From Flavobacterium hercynium (lineage in GTDB: Bacteria > Bacteroidota > Bacteroidia > Flavobacteriales > Flavobacteriaceae): a stretch of 64,000 nt of DNA. Below the pieces are notes generated by a model. It did not search any database, was not told the origin of the DNA, and saw only the letters and a program-made list of their open reading frames with translations. How positions within the stretch are numbered: the first letter of the stretch is position 1; every line of letters starts with the position of its first letter. The position numbers were made by a program, and so were the translations under genes. The DNA lies in contig NZ_MUGW01000008.1 of NCBI RefSeq assembly GCF_002217285.1, forward strand, positions 1 to 64,000, in the 5' to 3' direction. Shown here piece by piece: positions 8,704-16,153 of the stretch.

Positions 8704-8770
8704 TTAACCGCAAAGATTGCAAGTTTATTTTCTTTAACCGCAAATTTCGTGAAGTTTTTCGCAAAGTGCG
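8704..8770. repeat. Degenerate short repeats with a CGCAAA core
   Basis: Three related words stand in the gap between trpS and plsC: TTAACCGCAAAGATTGCAAG (8704-8723), a second TTAACCGCAAA followed by TTTCGTGAAG (8734-8754), and CGCAAAGTGCG (8760-8770). Such ACCGCAAAG-type words are familiar in flavobacterial intergenic DNA; that they are one repeat family is my inference. Confidence 0.45.
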
Positions 8771-8866
8771 CTACGTTTCTTCAAGTTCTTAAAGATTTTA
8801 CAGGATTATTTTTTAGAAAAGGCTAATATTCTAAAAATCTAGCGATCTAATTTCATTTCTGTTTAT

Positions 8867-8874
8867 TACATTTG
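8867..8874 (+). promoter_or_regulatory. -7 promoter box immediately before plsC
   Basis: TACATTTG matches TAnnTTTG and ends five bases before the ATG at 8880, predicting a leaderless or nearly leaderless transcript. A -33 TTG is not found at the expected place. Confidence 0.45.
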
Positions 8875-8879
8875 AAACC

Positions 8880-9632
8880 ATGAAAGCAATAAAAATAGTT
8901 TTTTGGGTCTTGTGGAGGATATGGTTTTATATCTTAATGGCCATTCCGATATTAATTATGCTGCCCTTTTTAGTGGCTTCTATTTTAACAGAAAGAGGAT
9001 ATCCTTATTTTTTCAAAATGGCTCGAATTTGGGCACGTGTGATCCTTTTTGGGATGGGTTTTTACTATACAATCAAACGGGAAGAAAAATTAGTAAAAGG
9101 AAAAAGCTATATGATTGTGGCGAATCATACTTCAATGACGGACATTATGCTAATGCTCGTGATCATTAAAAATCCATTTGTTTTTGTTGGAAAAAAAGAA
9201 CTTTCTAAAATTCCTTTATTTGGTTTTTTCTATAAACGAACTTGTATTCTGGTAGATAGAAATTCTTCTAAAAGTAAAAATGAAGTTTTCAAGAGAGCTC
9301 AGGATCGTCTAAATCAAGGATTAAGCATTTGTATTTTTCCTGAAGGAGGAGTTCCGGATGATGAATCTATTTTGCTTGATGAGTTTAAGGATGGTGCTTT
9401 TAGATTAGCTCTGGACCATCAAATACCAATTGTTCCAATCGTTTTTGCGGATAATAAAAAGCGTTTTTCATACACGTTTCTAAGCGGTAGTCCCGGAAGA
9501 ATGCGTACAAGAATTTTGCCATTTATAGAAACAAAAGGACTGGGAATTGAAAATAGGAAAGACCTGAAAGATCAGGTTAGACAATTGATCTACAAAGGAC
9601 TATTAGAGTTTAAAAAAGACGATAAAAAATAA
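8880..9632 (+). CDS. plsC: 1-acyl-sn-glycerol-3-phosphate acyltransferase (PlsC family)
   Basis: A 250-residue inner-membrane enzyme that would add the second acyl chain to lysophosphatidic acid in phospholipid synthesis. One or two hydrophobic helices (residues 5-35) anchor it. The catalytic HX4D motif is NHTSMTDIM near residue 82, motif II VGKKELSKIPLFGFFYKR, and the glycerol-phosphate motif FPEGGVPDDE near 155 (FPEGG in place of the commoner FPEGTRS), then VPIVPIVFADNK. A second family member begins at 63304, so the two may differ in substrate, for example ornithine-lipid or lysophospholipid acylation. Its own hairpin terminator follows. Confidence 0.92.
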   Translation: MKAIKIVFWVLWRIWFYILMAIPILIMLPFLVASILTERGYPYFFKMARIWARVILFGMGFYYTIKREEKLVKGKSYMIVANHTSMTDIMLMLVIIKNPFVFVGKKELSKIPLFGFFYKRTCILVDRNSSKSKNEVFKRAQDRLNQGLSICIFPEGGVPDDESILLDEFKDGAFRLALDHQIPIVPIVFADNKKRFSYTFLSGSPGRMRTRILPFIETKGLGIENRKDLKDQVRQLIYKGLLEFKKDDKK

Positions 9633-9636
9633 AAAG

Positions 9637-9673
9637 AAACCCGACATGAGATGAGCGATATGTCGGGTTTTAT
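9637..9673 (+). terminator. Terminator after plsC
   Basis: A 10-bp stem, AAACCCGACA (9637-9646) with TGTCGGGTTT (9661-9670), and a 14-base loop end in TTTTATTTT. The same stem sequence recurs at 60151-60181. Confidence 0.88.
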
Positions 9674-9710
9674 TTTGAATTAAAAACCTCTTTTATATCC
9701 AAAATTGTTC

Positions 9711-9815
9711 CTATCTGTGAATGATTTTTTCCGAAATAAAACGTAATACTTTCTTAAATTTTAATCTGGTTTTTTTACGGTTTTTATTCAACAACACTTC
9801 TATTTTCTCTTTCAT
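9711..9815 (-). CDS. Possible 34-residue basic peptide
   Basis: A minus-strand frame from ATG at 9815 to TAG at 9711 encodes MKEKIEVLLNKNRKKTRLKF followed by KKVLRFISEKIIHR. It is very Lys/Arg-rich and looks helical and amphipathic, which is more protein-like than random AT-rich DNA, but there is no canonical promoter and no recognised family. It shares the strand of recA and lies downstream of its terminator. It could equally be chance. Confidence 0.25.
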   Translation of the reverse strand: MKEKIEVLLNKNRKKTRLKFKKVLRFISEKIIHR

Positions 9816-9939
9816 AATTCAAAATATTAATGGTTGGTAATAAAGAGTTTATATAAAACTCAAGTTGACTTTTATTTATAAGAGAGCAAAAGGTTGAAAA
9901 GGTTGCGTTAAAAAGTAGAAATTTCTTTAAAAAAAATAA

Positions 9940-9971
9940 AAACCCGCAAGATTTACAAATCCTACGGGTTT
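9940..9971 (-). terminator. Terminator of recA
   Basis: AAACCCG (9940-9946) pairs with CGGGTTT (9965-9971), with further pairing possible inside (AGATTT/AAATCC), and a long A-run to the left gives the U-tract on the recA strand. Confidence 0.75.
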
Positions 9972-10015
9972 AATTTTTTAGCAAATATCCTTAAAATAAA
10001 GGACTTAAGCGTTAT

Positions 10016-11023
10016 TTATGCGTTAGCTAATTCTTTAATATGAGCTTTAATTTTTAATTCTAATTCGTCAGCTAATTCCGGATTATCTTTAATTAAAGAT
10101 TTAACAGCATCACGTCCCTGACCTAATTTTGTATCTCCGTAGCTAAACCAAGATCCTGCTTTTTTAACGATCTCAAATTCAACAGCTAAGTCAAGAATTT
10201 CTCCCGTTTTAGAAACACCTTCTCCGTACATAATATCAAATTCTGCAGTTTTAAAAGGCGGAGCTACTTTGTTTTTTACAATTTTTACTTTAGTTCTGTT
10301 TCCAATAACGTTCTCACCATCTTTAATTTGAGAAGAACGACGAATATCTAAACGAACAGAAGCGTAGAATTTTAATGCATTACCACCGGTTGTAGTTTCA
10401 GGATTTCCAAACATTACACCAATTTTCTCTCTCAACTGGTTGATGAAGAAAACAGTACAGTTTGTTTTACTAATAGTTCCCGTTAACTTTCTTAAAGCCT
10501 GAGACATTAAACGTGCATGAAGCCCCATTTTAGAATCTCCCATTTCACCTTCGATTTCACTTTTTGGAGTTAATGCTGCAACAGAGTCAATTACAACAAT
10601 GTCTATAGCTCCGGAACGAATCAGGTTTTCTGCAATTTCCAAAGCTTGTTCCCCGTTATCCGGTTGTGAGATGATAAGGTTTTCGATATCTACACCTAAT
10701 TTTTCAGCATAATTTCTATCAAAAGCATGTTCCGCATCTATAAAAGCTGCAATTCCACCTGCCTTTTGAGCCTCAGCAATTGCATGTAGTGTTAAAGTGG
10801 TCTTTCCAGAAGATTCCGGTCCGTATATTTCGATAATTCTTCCTTTAGGATATCCGTTAACTCCAAGAGCCAAATCAACACCAAGAGAACCTGAAGAAAT
10901 AGTTTCAACTTCTACAATGGCTTTATCGCCCATTTTCATTACAGTACCTTTACCGTACGTTTTATCTAGTTTGTCAAGCGTAAGTTGTAGCGCTTTTAAT
11001 TTGGCATCTTTCTCTGAACTCAT
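10016..11023 (-). CDS. recA: Recombinase RecA
   Basis: The cytosolic strand-exchange ATPase of homologous recombination and the SOS response. Walker A is [10 protein letters not shown], Walker B reads [11 protein letters not shown], followed by the L1 region with [19 protein letters not shown], the [22 protein letters not shown] segment (L2), and the C-terminal domain ending [11 protein letters not shown] start at the ATG at 11023 ([14 protein letters not shown]), giving 335 residues, the normal size and start for flavobacterial RecA. An in-frame ATG at 11047 would add eight residues (MKEKEKEK) encoded by a simple GAAAAA-type repeat, which looks like leader sequence. It is leftward and single, with its own terminator. 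No SOS box is recognised, as expected for many Bacteroidota. Confidence 0.98.
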   Translation of the reverse strand: MSSEKDAKLKALQLTLDKLDKTYGKGTVMKMGDKAIVEVETISSGSLGVDLALGVNGYPKGRIIEIYGPESSGKTTLTLHAIAEAQKAGGIAAFIDAEHAFDRNYAEKLGVDIENLIISQPDNGEQALEIAENLIRSGAIDIVVIDSVAALTPKSEIEGEMGDSKMGLHARLMSQALRKLTGTISKTNCTVFFINQLREKIGVMFGNPETTTGGNALKFYASVRLDIRRSSQIKDGENVIGNRTKVKIVKNKVAPPFKTAEFDIMYGEGVSKTGEILDLAVEFEIVKKAGSWFSYGDTKLGQGRDAVKSLIKDNPELADELELKIKAHIKELANA

Positions 11024-11200
11024 CTTTTCTTTTTCTTTTTCTTTCATGTAAAATTTTATAATTCTTTCATATTCAAAAACAAACCAGAAAATTAATAACT
11101 TACTGATTTAGATTTGCATCAGGCTTGTAATTCGGTAAAAATACTTCTTTTTTTTGATGTTTGATCGTTTCAAATTGTTCCAAATTGTCACAAAATGATA

Positions 11201-11710
11201 CTACAAAAATAAAGCCTTTAATTCTGTGGCGTCAGAAGGTTTTATTTTTCCTGCAAGCAATAAACTCAATTGTTTACGGCGTAAAGCAGCTTCAAATCGT
11301 TGTATTTCAAGTTCGGTTTCCGGTGAAATTGGTGGTACTTCTACAGGTCTTCCTGTATCATCAACGGCAACAAAAGTATAAATAGCCTCGTTAGCCTTAG
11401 TTCTGTTTCCGGATTCGCGGTCTTCTACCCAAACATCGATAAAAACTTCCATAGAACTTTTAAAAGATCTTGAAACTTTTGCTTCGACAGTAACAACACT
11501 TCCTAAGGAAATAGCTCTGTTAAAAGCAACATGATTTACAGAAGCAGTCACTACAATTCGGCGGGAATGTCTTCGTGCTGCGATACTTGCCGCGCGATCC
11601 ATTCTGGCTAATAATTCGCCACCAAAAAGGTTATTTAAAGGATTTGTTTCGCTCGGTAAAACTAAATCGGTTAAAATAGTCAGAGATTCTGAAGGGTGTT
11701 TTGGATTCAT
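11201..11710 (-). CDS. Acyl-CoA thioesterase (hotdog fold)
   Basis: A 169-residue cytosolic thioesterase of the YciA/BACH type, hydrolysing acyl-CoA to free acid and CoA. Seen motifs: NPLNNLFGGELLARMDRAASIAA (near residue 23, the hotdog helix with the active-site Asp), TASVNHVAFNRAISLGSVVTVEA, then SSMEVFIDVWVEDRESGNRTKANEAIYTFVAVD. The C-terminal 30 residues (RFEAALRRKQLSLLLAGK) are helical and extend past the single hotdog domain. It lies 36 bases after the DoxX gene on the same strand and is probably the last gene of a holB-doxX-thioesterase transcript. No strong terminator is seen after it. Confidence 0.9.
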   Translation of the reverse strand: MNPKHPSESLTILTDLVLPSETNPLNNLFGGELLARMDRAASIAARRHSRRIVVTASVNHVAFNRAISLGSVVTVEAKVSRSFKSSMEVFIDVWVEDRESGNRTKANEAIYTFVAVDDTGRPVEVPPISPETELEIQRFEAALRRKQLSLLLAGKIKPSDATELKALFL

Positions 11711-11746
11711 TTTTTTTATATAAAAATTTAAAATAACAGGCCGTTT

Positions 11747-12130
11747 TTAGTTCAGCCAATAAACAGCAATCACAGCTGGAATAAAATAAATAACGATGGT
11801 TCGTGCACCATCATAATCTTTTGCTAATCGTTGACCGAAAAGCATCATTAACAAACAGATACAAGAAAAAATAGCTCCGTAAAAACCAAATTCTCTTCCA
11901 CTTTTAGTAACTAATTGTATAATTCCGACTACACAAAAAATCCCGGAAATTAATTCTAAAACCAGAAGATGAAACAACGCAAGCGGCACCTGGTTTTTAA
12001 GTTTTGTTTTGGCAAAATGTTCCTTAAGCCAGGTAACATTATCCTGCCAGTAAAATATTTTTTCGTAGCCTGATTGTAAAAAAGTTAAGGCTAAAAAAGC
12101 TAAAATTAAAATAGAAGCAGCATTATTCAT
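11747..12130 (-). CDS. DoxX-family small membrane protein
   Basis: A 127-residue integral membrane protein with four predicted helices: ILILAFLALTFLQSGYEKI, PLALFHLLVLELISGIFCVVGIIQLV, FGFYGAIFSCICLLMMLFGQRLA and TIVIYFIPAVIAVYWLN. The FLQSGYEKI segment in the first helix and the overall plan fit DoxX-like proteins, whose role is not well defined (thiosulfate oxidation or redox homeostasis in some members). It begins 6 bases after holB ends, so the two are almost certainly co-transcribed, though no functional link is evident. Confidence 0.75.
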   Translation of the reverse strand: MNNAASILILAFLALTFLQSGYEKIFYWQDNVTWLKEHFAKTKLKNQVPLALFHLLVLELISGIFCVVGIIQLVTKSGREFGFYGAIFSCICLLMMLFGQRLAKDYDGARTIVIYFIPAVIAVYWLN

Positions 12131-12136
12131 TTGAAA

Positions 12137-13285
12137 CTATTTTTTATGAATTAAACGAGTTAGTTTTATAGATAAATCTGTCAAAATTATTTTTGCATTT
12201 CCGTTTCTTTCAATATGATACATAGCATCTGAAAGTTCTTTGAAAATGTCGTGAATATTGTTCCCATTTACAAAAGGAGCAAAATTTTCTAATTTAAACT
12301 TTTCTACTTTTGGTTCGATATAGACTAAAGTGGGTGCTTCATAGTTAAGTAAAAGCGCTTGTCGAAACATTTCGATACAAAACTGAATAAATTTTTTCTG
12401 GCTTTCGCGGCCAAGAGAAGCAATTTCTTCACTCCATGAAATTAAATCTTGGATAGCAGCTGCATTTCCTTTAGCTCTAAAAGCAGCCCTCACCCAATTG
12501 ACAAACCACTGTTCAAATGGATATTCAGAATCATCATCTTTTAACAATGAAAGTGCCTTGCTAAAATTACCCTGCGCCTGATGTGCAATTTTAAAAGCCA
12601 TTTTCTCGTCAATATTCTCTTGAGAAATAAGCGCCTGAGCAATTATTTTTTCAGGCAGTCCGTTAAAGTGAATCACCTGACAGCGGGAACGAATAGTTTG
12701 AATGATATCTTCTTCATTTTCAGAAATCAGAATGAAAATAGTTTTTTCTGAAGGTTCCTCGAGAAGTTTCAATAATTTGTTGGAAGCCGCTATATTCATT
12801 TTATCAGCCATCCAGATAATCATGATTTTATAACCGCCTTCGTACGATTTTAACGAAAGTGATTTTAGAACTTCCTGAGCATCTTCAACCCTGATTTCAC
12901 CCTGTTTGTTCTGTACACCTAAAAGTTTGTACCAGTCAAATAATCCGCCATAAGGAGTTTCCTGAATAAAAGTCCGCCAGTCCTGAATAAAATCTAAACT
13001 TTTTGGTTTGGTCTTAACATCTTCAGTAGTAACTGTCGGATAAATAAAATGCAGATCCGGATGCGAGATGTTTTGGAATTTTAGATTGCAGGACTCATTA
13101 CCGTTTGTATTCTCATCGCCTTTGTTGTTGCACAAAATGTATTGCGCATAGGCAATAGCCGTTGAAAGTGTGCCACTCCCTTCTGGCCCAATAAACAATT
13201 GTGCATGCGGAATTCTTCCGGAAGATGCACTTTTTATCAAGTGACTTTTGATATAATCCTGACCTAAAATTTGAGAAAATTGCAT
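12137..13285 (-). CDS. holB: DNA polymerase III clamp-loader subunit delta'
   Basis: A 382-residue cytosolic protein of the clamp-loader complex that opens the sliding clamp at primers. It begins like other flavobacterial delta' proteins (MQFSQILGQDYIKSHLIKSA), and the AAA+ fold is clear. The P-loop position reads GPEGSGTLS, lacking the Lys-Thr of a working Walker A, as expected for delta', which does not hydrolyse ATP. Further motifs are YKIMIIWMADKMN (sensor/Walker B region), KLLEEPSEKTIFIL and IRSRCQVIHF, which carries the SRC motif. It is first of a leftward transcript with the DoxX and thioesterase genes, with a good promoter touching its start codon. Confidence 0.93.
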   Translation of the reverse strand: MQFSQILGQDYIKSHLIKSASSGRIPHAQLFIGPEGSGTLSTAIAYAQYILCNNKGDENTNGNESCNLKFQNISHPDLHFIYPTVTTEDVKTKPKSLDFIQDWRTFIQETPYGGLFDWYKLLGVQNKQGEIRVEDAQEVLKSLSLKSYEGGYKIMIIWMADKMNIAASNKLLKLLEEPSEKTIFILISENEEDIIQTIRSRCQVIHFNGLPEKIIAQALISQENIDEKMAFKIAHQAQGNFSKALSLLKDDDSEYPFEQWFVNWVRAAFRAKGNAAAIQDLISWSEEIASLGRESQKKFIQFCIEMFRQALLLNYEAPTLVYIEPKVEKFKLENFAPFVNGNNIHDIFKELSDAMYHIERNGNAKIILTDLSIKLTRLIHKK

Positions 13286-13289
13286 GAAG

Positions 13290-13318
13290 CAAAGATAGAA
13301 GAAAATGATGTAGTCAAA
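13290..13318 (-). promoter_or_regulatory. Promoter of holB, apparently leaderless
   Basis: On the minus strand TTTG (13315-13318), 17 bases, and TATCTTTG (13290-13297) are a very good match to the Bacteroidota consensus. The holB ATG at 13285 begins four bases after the -7 box. Confidence 0.7.
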
Positions 13319-13657
13319 AATTTTAGTAATAAAGTTTAATTTTTAGAGTTCATTTTAAGTTTAATAGAGCACTTTTTAACCAAAAAAAATGTCTTTTTTA
13401 TCTAAGGTTTTGTTTTTATTGAGCCTCATTTATAAACATTTGACGTTTTTTTGTTAATAGTTTTTGCTAAAATTGTTGTAATGATGTTGTTTTTTTAGTT
13501 ACAAGAATGCATCTAAATCTGATTAGCTAGTTAATTTCTTACAGCTTCTTTCTTAACGTTTTTAACTAAAAACTCGGTAAAAGGTATATATTACCGAGGT
13601 ATAGCGCTTTTTTAAGTTTTTTTTAAGAGGAAATTTTTAAAAAAACCCTCATTAAAG

Positions 13658-13687
13658 TTGTGTTTTAAGTTAATTTATATATTTTTG
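13658..13687 (+). promoter_or_regulatory. Promoter of the spr (gliding) operon
   Basis: TTG at 13658-13660, 19 bases, then TATTTTTG at 13680-13687 fit the Bacteroidota consensus exactly. The first gene starts 35 bases on. No equally good promoter is seen between the genes downstream up to 43.3 kb. Confidence 0.75.
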
Positions 13688-13721
13688 TTTTTCATCAATT
13701 ATTAATCTTTAATATGAATTT

Positions 13722-14174
13722 ATGAAAGGGAAAATTATTTTTTTAAGCTTGTTATTTGTATTGTCAGCAGAAGCAGTTTCTGCTCAGGCTAAAAATGCTC
13801 CTAGAAGTATTATCAGTACAACAGCTATTATTCGTAAGTACCATGATCAAAAAGAATTGAGTGGTATGCAGAAAGGTGAACTTTTAGAGCTGTACATTGA
13901 ACGTATCAAAGTATTAGTGAAGACACTTCCGTACATTGCCTTGGTTACTAAACCAGGTGTTACTATGGCAGATTTAGGTATTCCGGACGATGACAACCAC
14001 AAAAAAGTGTTAGATGGTCAGGCAGTTGGTACAACAACTTTCTTAGATACTACTGTAGATTTTCAAAGAAAAATGATGCCGTATTCTGATAAAGGAAACT
14101 TAATCGCAGCCATTTTATTTTACGAAAACACTTTAAAATCACTACATGAGTTTAACGAGTTAAACGAAATGTAA
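13722..14174 (+). CDS. Small secreted protein, first gene of the spr operon
   Basis: A 150-residue protein with a Sec signal peptide (MKGKIIFLSLLFVLSAEAVSAQ, cleavage after AQ or near residue 22). The mature part is helical with no recognised domain: RKYHDQKELSGMQKGELLELYIERIKVLVKTLPYIAL, then a loop KPGVTMADLGIPDDDNHKK and a C-terminal helix. It opens the same seven-gene order known upstream of sprB in F. johnsoniae, whose first three genes have no assigned function. A hairpin followed by T6 separates it from the next gene, so it may be made in excess of the others. Confidence 0.8.
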   Translation: MKGKIIFLSLLFVLSAEAVSAQAKNAPRSIISTTAIIRKYHDQKELSGMQKGELLELYIERIKVLVKTLPYIALVTKPGVTMADLGIPDDDNHKKVLDGQAVGTTTFLDTTVDFQRKMMPYSDKGNLIAAILFYENTLKSLHEFNELNEM

Positions 14175-14250
14175 TTTTTAACTAAATAAAAAACTTTTTT
14201 TGTTTTGTTTACGTAATTGTATGGAATAAAAAAAAGACTAAATATAAAAC

Positions 14251-14301
14251 ACTCGTTCTCGAAATTTTCTGTTTTTTCAGAAAATTCGGGATGAGTTTTT
14301 T
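14251..14301 (+). terminator. Terminator or attenuator inside the spr operon
   Basis: A long imperfect hairpin joins ACTCGTTCTCGAAATTTTCTG (14251-14271) with CAGAAAATTCGGGATGAGT (14278-14296) around a 6-T loop and is followed directly by TTTTTT. This has the shape of an intrinsic terminator, yet the genes beyond lack their own clear promoter. Confidence 0.65.
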
Positions 14302-14350
14302 AAGTATTACGCATACCCAAATTTATTATTAAACCTAATAACACCTTATC

Positions 14351-15640
14351 ATGAAAAAATTTACTCAAATTATCTGCATTCTTTTGACAGTGACAAGTAT
14401 GAGTGCTCAACAAGAGAAAGGAATTATGGGCTACAACAACTGGTTGAATAACTGGACGGAGTTTAAGCCTAACAAAGTCGACTATGGTGAAGCGAATCAA
14501 ATTTTAGCAGGAAACATTTCTGTTAATACAAAATTGATGAAAAAAAACATTTACGTTTTACAAGGAAACGTTTATGTAACAAACAATGCTGTACTGACTA
14601 TTGAGCCTGGAACATTAATTATTGGTGATTTCGAAACTAAAGGAACTCTTGTAGTTACGAAAGGAGCTTCAATTATTGCTGATGGTTTAGAGACAGATCC
14701 AATCGTATTTACTTCAAACCGCAGTGTGAAAAAAGCGGGTGACTGGGGTGGAGTTGTAATCCTTGGAGATGCTCCAATCAACAAGTTTGGAAATGTTGGT
14801 TCATACAACTTAGATCTTGATCCTTCTCTTACTACTTATGGTGGAGATAACGTAGCATCAAACTCTGGTATTTTAAGATTCGTAAGAATTGAATTCGCTG
14901 GAAAAAAAGTAAAAGGTGTAGACACTTTTAACGCATTAACAATTGCTGGTGTTGGAAACAAAACGATCCTTGAAAACATTATGGTAAGCTACGCTGGTGG
15001 TGATGCTTTTGCTTTCTACGGAGGTGATTTAAATGCTACAAAATTGGTTTCTCACAGAGTAGTCAATGATGATTTTAAATTTACACAAGGAGTTCAATGT
15101 CGTTTATACAACTCTTTAGCTATTAGAACATCTTATTTAACTAGTAACAAAGATGGTTCTCGTTGTATGGAAGTTAAATCATACGAAAAGAAAAATGAAA
15201 CAGATTTTACTAAAAAACAAACACTTGTAGTAGCATCAAATATTACAATGCTTAATGATAGCGAAAACATTAAAGCTGATATTCAATCAGGTTTAGTAAA
15301 AGAAGCTATCTACATCGCTGAAACTGCTTCTTTAGAAATGAAACGTAGTGTAATCTCTGGATTCAACCCTGCTGTTTTATTAGATAGCAAAACAGAGATC
15401 AATAATGCCAACCTTAAGAAAATTAAATTCGAAGAAATGTACTTCAACCAATGTAATGGAAACATCTTTACAGAATACAATTCTAACAATGAAGATTTAG
15501 AGAGCTGGTATGGTAATACTGTTTTCTTTAATGTTATGTCTCAAAGTTCAAACAAAGAGACATTCATTGACATTACTAACCCTAAAAAGCCAGATTATAG
15601 ATTACAATTAGGAAAAATCACAGCGTCTAGCGGAAAATAA
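14351..15640 (+). CDS. Secreted beta-helix-like protein, second gene of the spr operon
   Basis: A 429-residue secreted protein (signal MKKFTQIICILLTVTSMSAQ). From about residue 65 the chain alternates short strands and turns as in a right-handed parallel beta-helix: NIYVLQGNVYVTNNAVLTIEPGTLIIGDF, KGTLVVTKGASIIADG, DPIVFTSNR, ADWGGVVILGDAPIN-like turns, then ILENIMVSYAGGDAFAFYGGDL. The opening resembles the T9SS-associated proteins that begin with 'ILxGNIxxN...LxGxVYV.xGAxLTIxPGTxI'. No C-terminal T9SS sorting domain is evident, so it may stay periplasmic or be surface-exposed by partners. It is homologous in position to an uncharacterised gene of the F. johnsoniae sprB operon. Confidence 0.8.
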   Translation: MKKFTQIICILLTVTSMSAQQEKGIMGYNNWLNNWTEFKPNKVDYGEANQILAGNISVNTKLMKKNIYVLQGNVYVTNNAVLTIEPGTLIIGDFETKGTLVVTKGASIIADGLETDPIVFTSNRSVKKAGDWGGVVILGDAPINKFGNVGSYNLDLDPSLTTYGGDNVASNSGILRFVRIEFAGKKVKGVDTFNALTIAGVGNKTILENIMVSYAGGDAFAFYGGDLNATKLVSHRVVNDDFKFTQGVQCRLYNSLAIRTSYLTSNKDGSRCMEVKSYEKKNETDFTKKQTLVVASNITMLNDSENIKADIQSGLVKEAIYIAETASLEMKRSVISGFNPAVLLDSKTEINNANLKKIKFEEMYFNQCNGNIFTEYNSNNEDLESWYGNTVFFNVMSQSSNKETFIDITNPKKPDYRLQLGKITASSGK

Positions 15641-15739
15641 AACATAATTAGATTTCGATTTTTATTTCAAGAAGAGCGTAAATTTTATTATTAATAAAGT
15701 CCCGGACACATCTCGACGGACCTAATAAAAATCTAAATA

Positions 15740-16153
15740 ATGGCCCCATTAAAAAAATATTTTCTTAATATAATATTTTTGGTTTCGCCTATGACGGCAT
15801 GTTTGTTTGCGCAAAGTACTGTAGAAACATCTGTTTCTGCTGATATTGCTAAAAATCAGGCAACGTTAGTTCTTAACCAAAACAATAATGCTACAGCTGA
15901 TGTTACTATCAGCAATTTAGATAATTCTAATCAGTTTATAGTAGGACTACCTATCCCCAAAGGTAGTCTTGCTTCAACTGGTATGAATAGTCAAAACACT
16001 ACTTCAATATGCGATGATCAATCATTATTAACAGGTTCTTATTCTGCTCTTGCAAAAGACATTATTGAGAACTACAAATATGATTTTTCTGAAACGTTTA
16101 TTGATATTCTATTTTTTGAGGACATAGATTTAGCAAGAAAACGTACTATATGA
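15740..16153 (+). CDS. Small secreted protein, third gene of the spr operon
   Basis: A 137-residue protein with a signal peptide (MAPLKKYFLNIIFLVSPMTA to about CLFAQ). The mature part has a beta-rich stretch (NQATLVLNQNNNATADVTISNLDNSNQFIVGLPIPKG) and a polar helical end. No family is recognised. Its stop codon overlaps the sprC start by the four bases ATGA, so translation of the two is coupled and they probably act together. Confidence 0.75.
   Translation: MAPLKKYFLNIIFLVSPMTACLFAQSTVETSVSADIAKNQATLVLNQNNNATADVTISNLDNSNQFIVGLPIPKGSLASTGMNSQNTTSICDDQSLLTGSYSALAKDIIENYKYDFSETFIDILFFEDIDLARKRTI

Larger units (their letters stand above)
9671..10015. other. Gene-poor stretch between plsC and recA
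   Basis: Apart from the recA terminator at its right end and the doubtful small reading frame at 9711-9815, only a short hairpin (GAGTTT, 5 bases, AAACTC at 9845-9861) is seen. No RNA gene is recognised. Confidence 0.5.
13286..13721. other. Long intergenic region with divergent promoters and one hairpin
   Basis: This gap separates holB (leftward) from the seven-gene spr operon (rightward). It holds the two promoters listed separately and an 8-bp hairpin at 13573-13598 (CTCGGTAA, 10-base loop, TTACCGAG), which stands about 60 bases upstream of the spr -33 box and could be an operator or a terminator remnant. The rest is T-rich with no frame of interest. The length is unusual for this compact window. 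Confidence 0.55.

Noticed and set aside
8903..9169. 88-residue frame overlapping plsC
   Set aside because: It lies in another frame within the well-conserved plsC and has no recognisable content.
13084..13285. HolB as a damaged ATPase because Walker A lacks Lys
   Set aside because: Loss of the P-loop Lys is normal in delta' subunits, so this is not decay.
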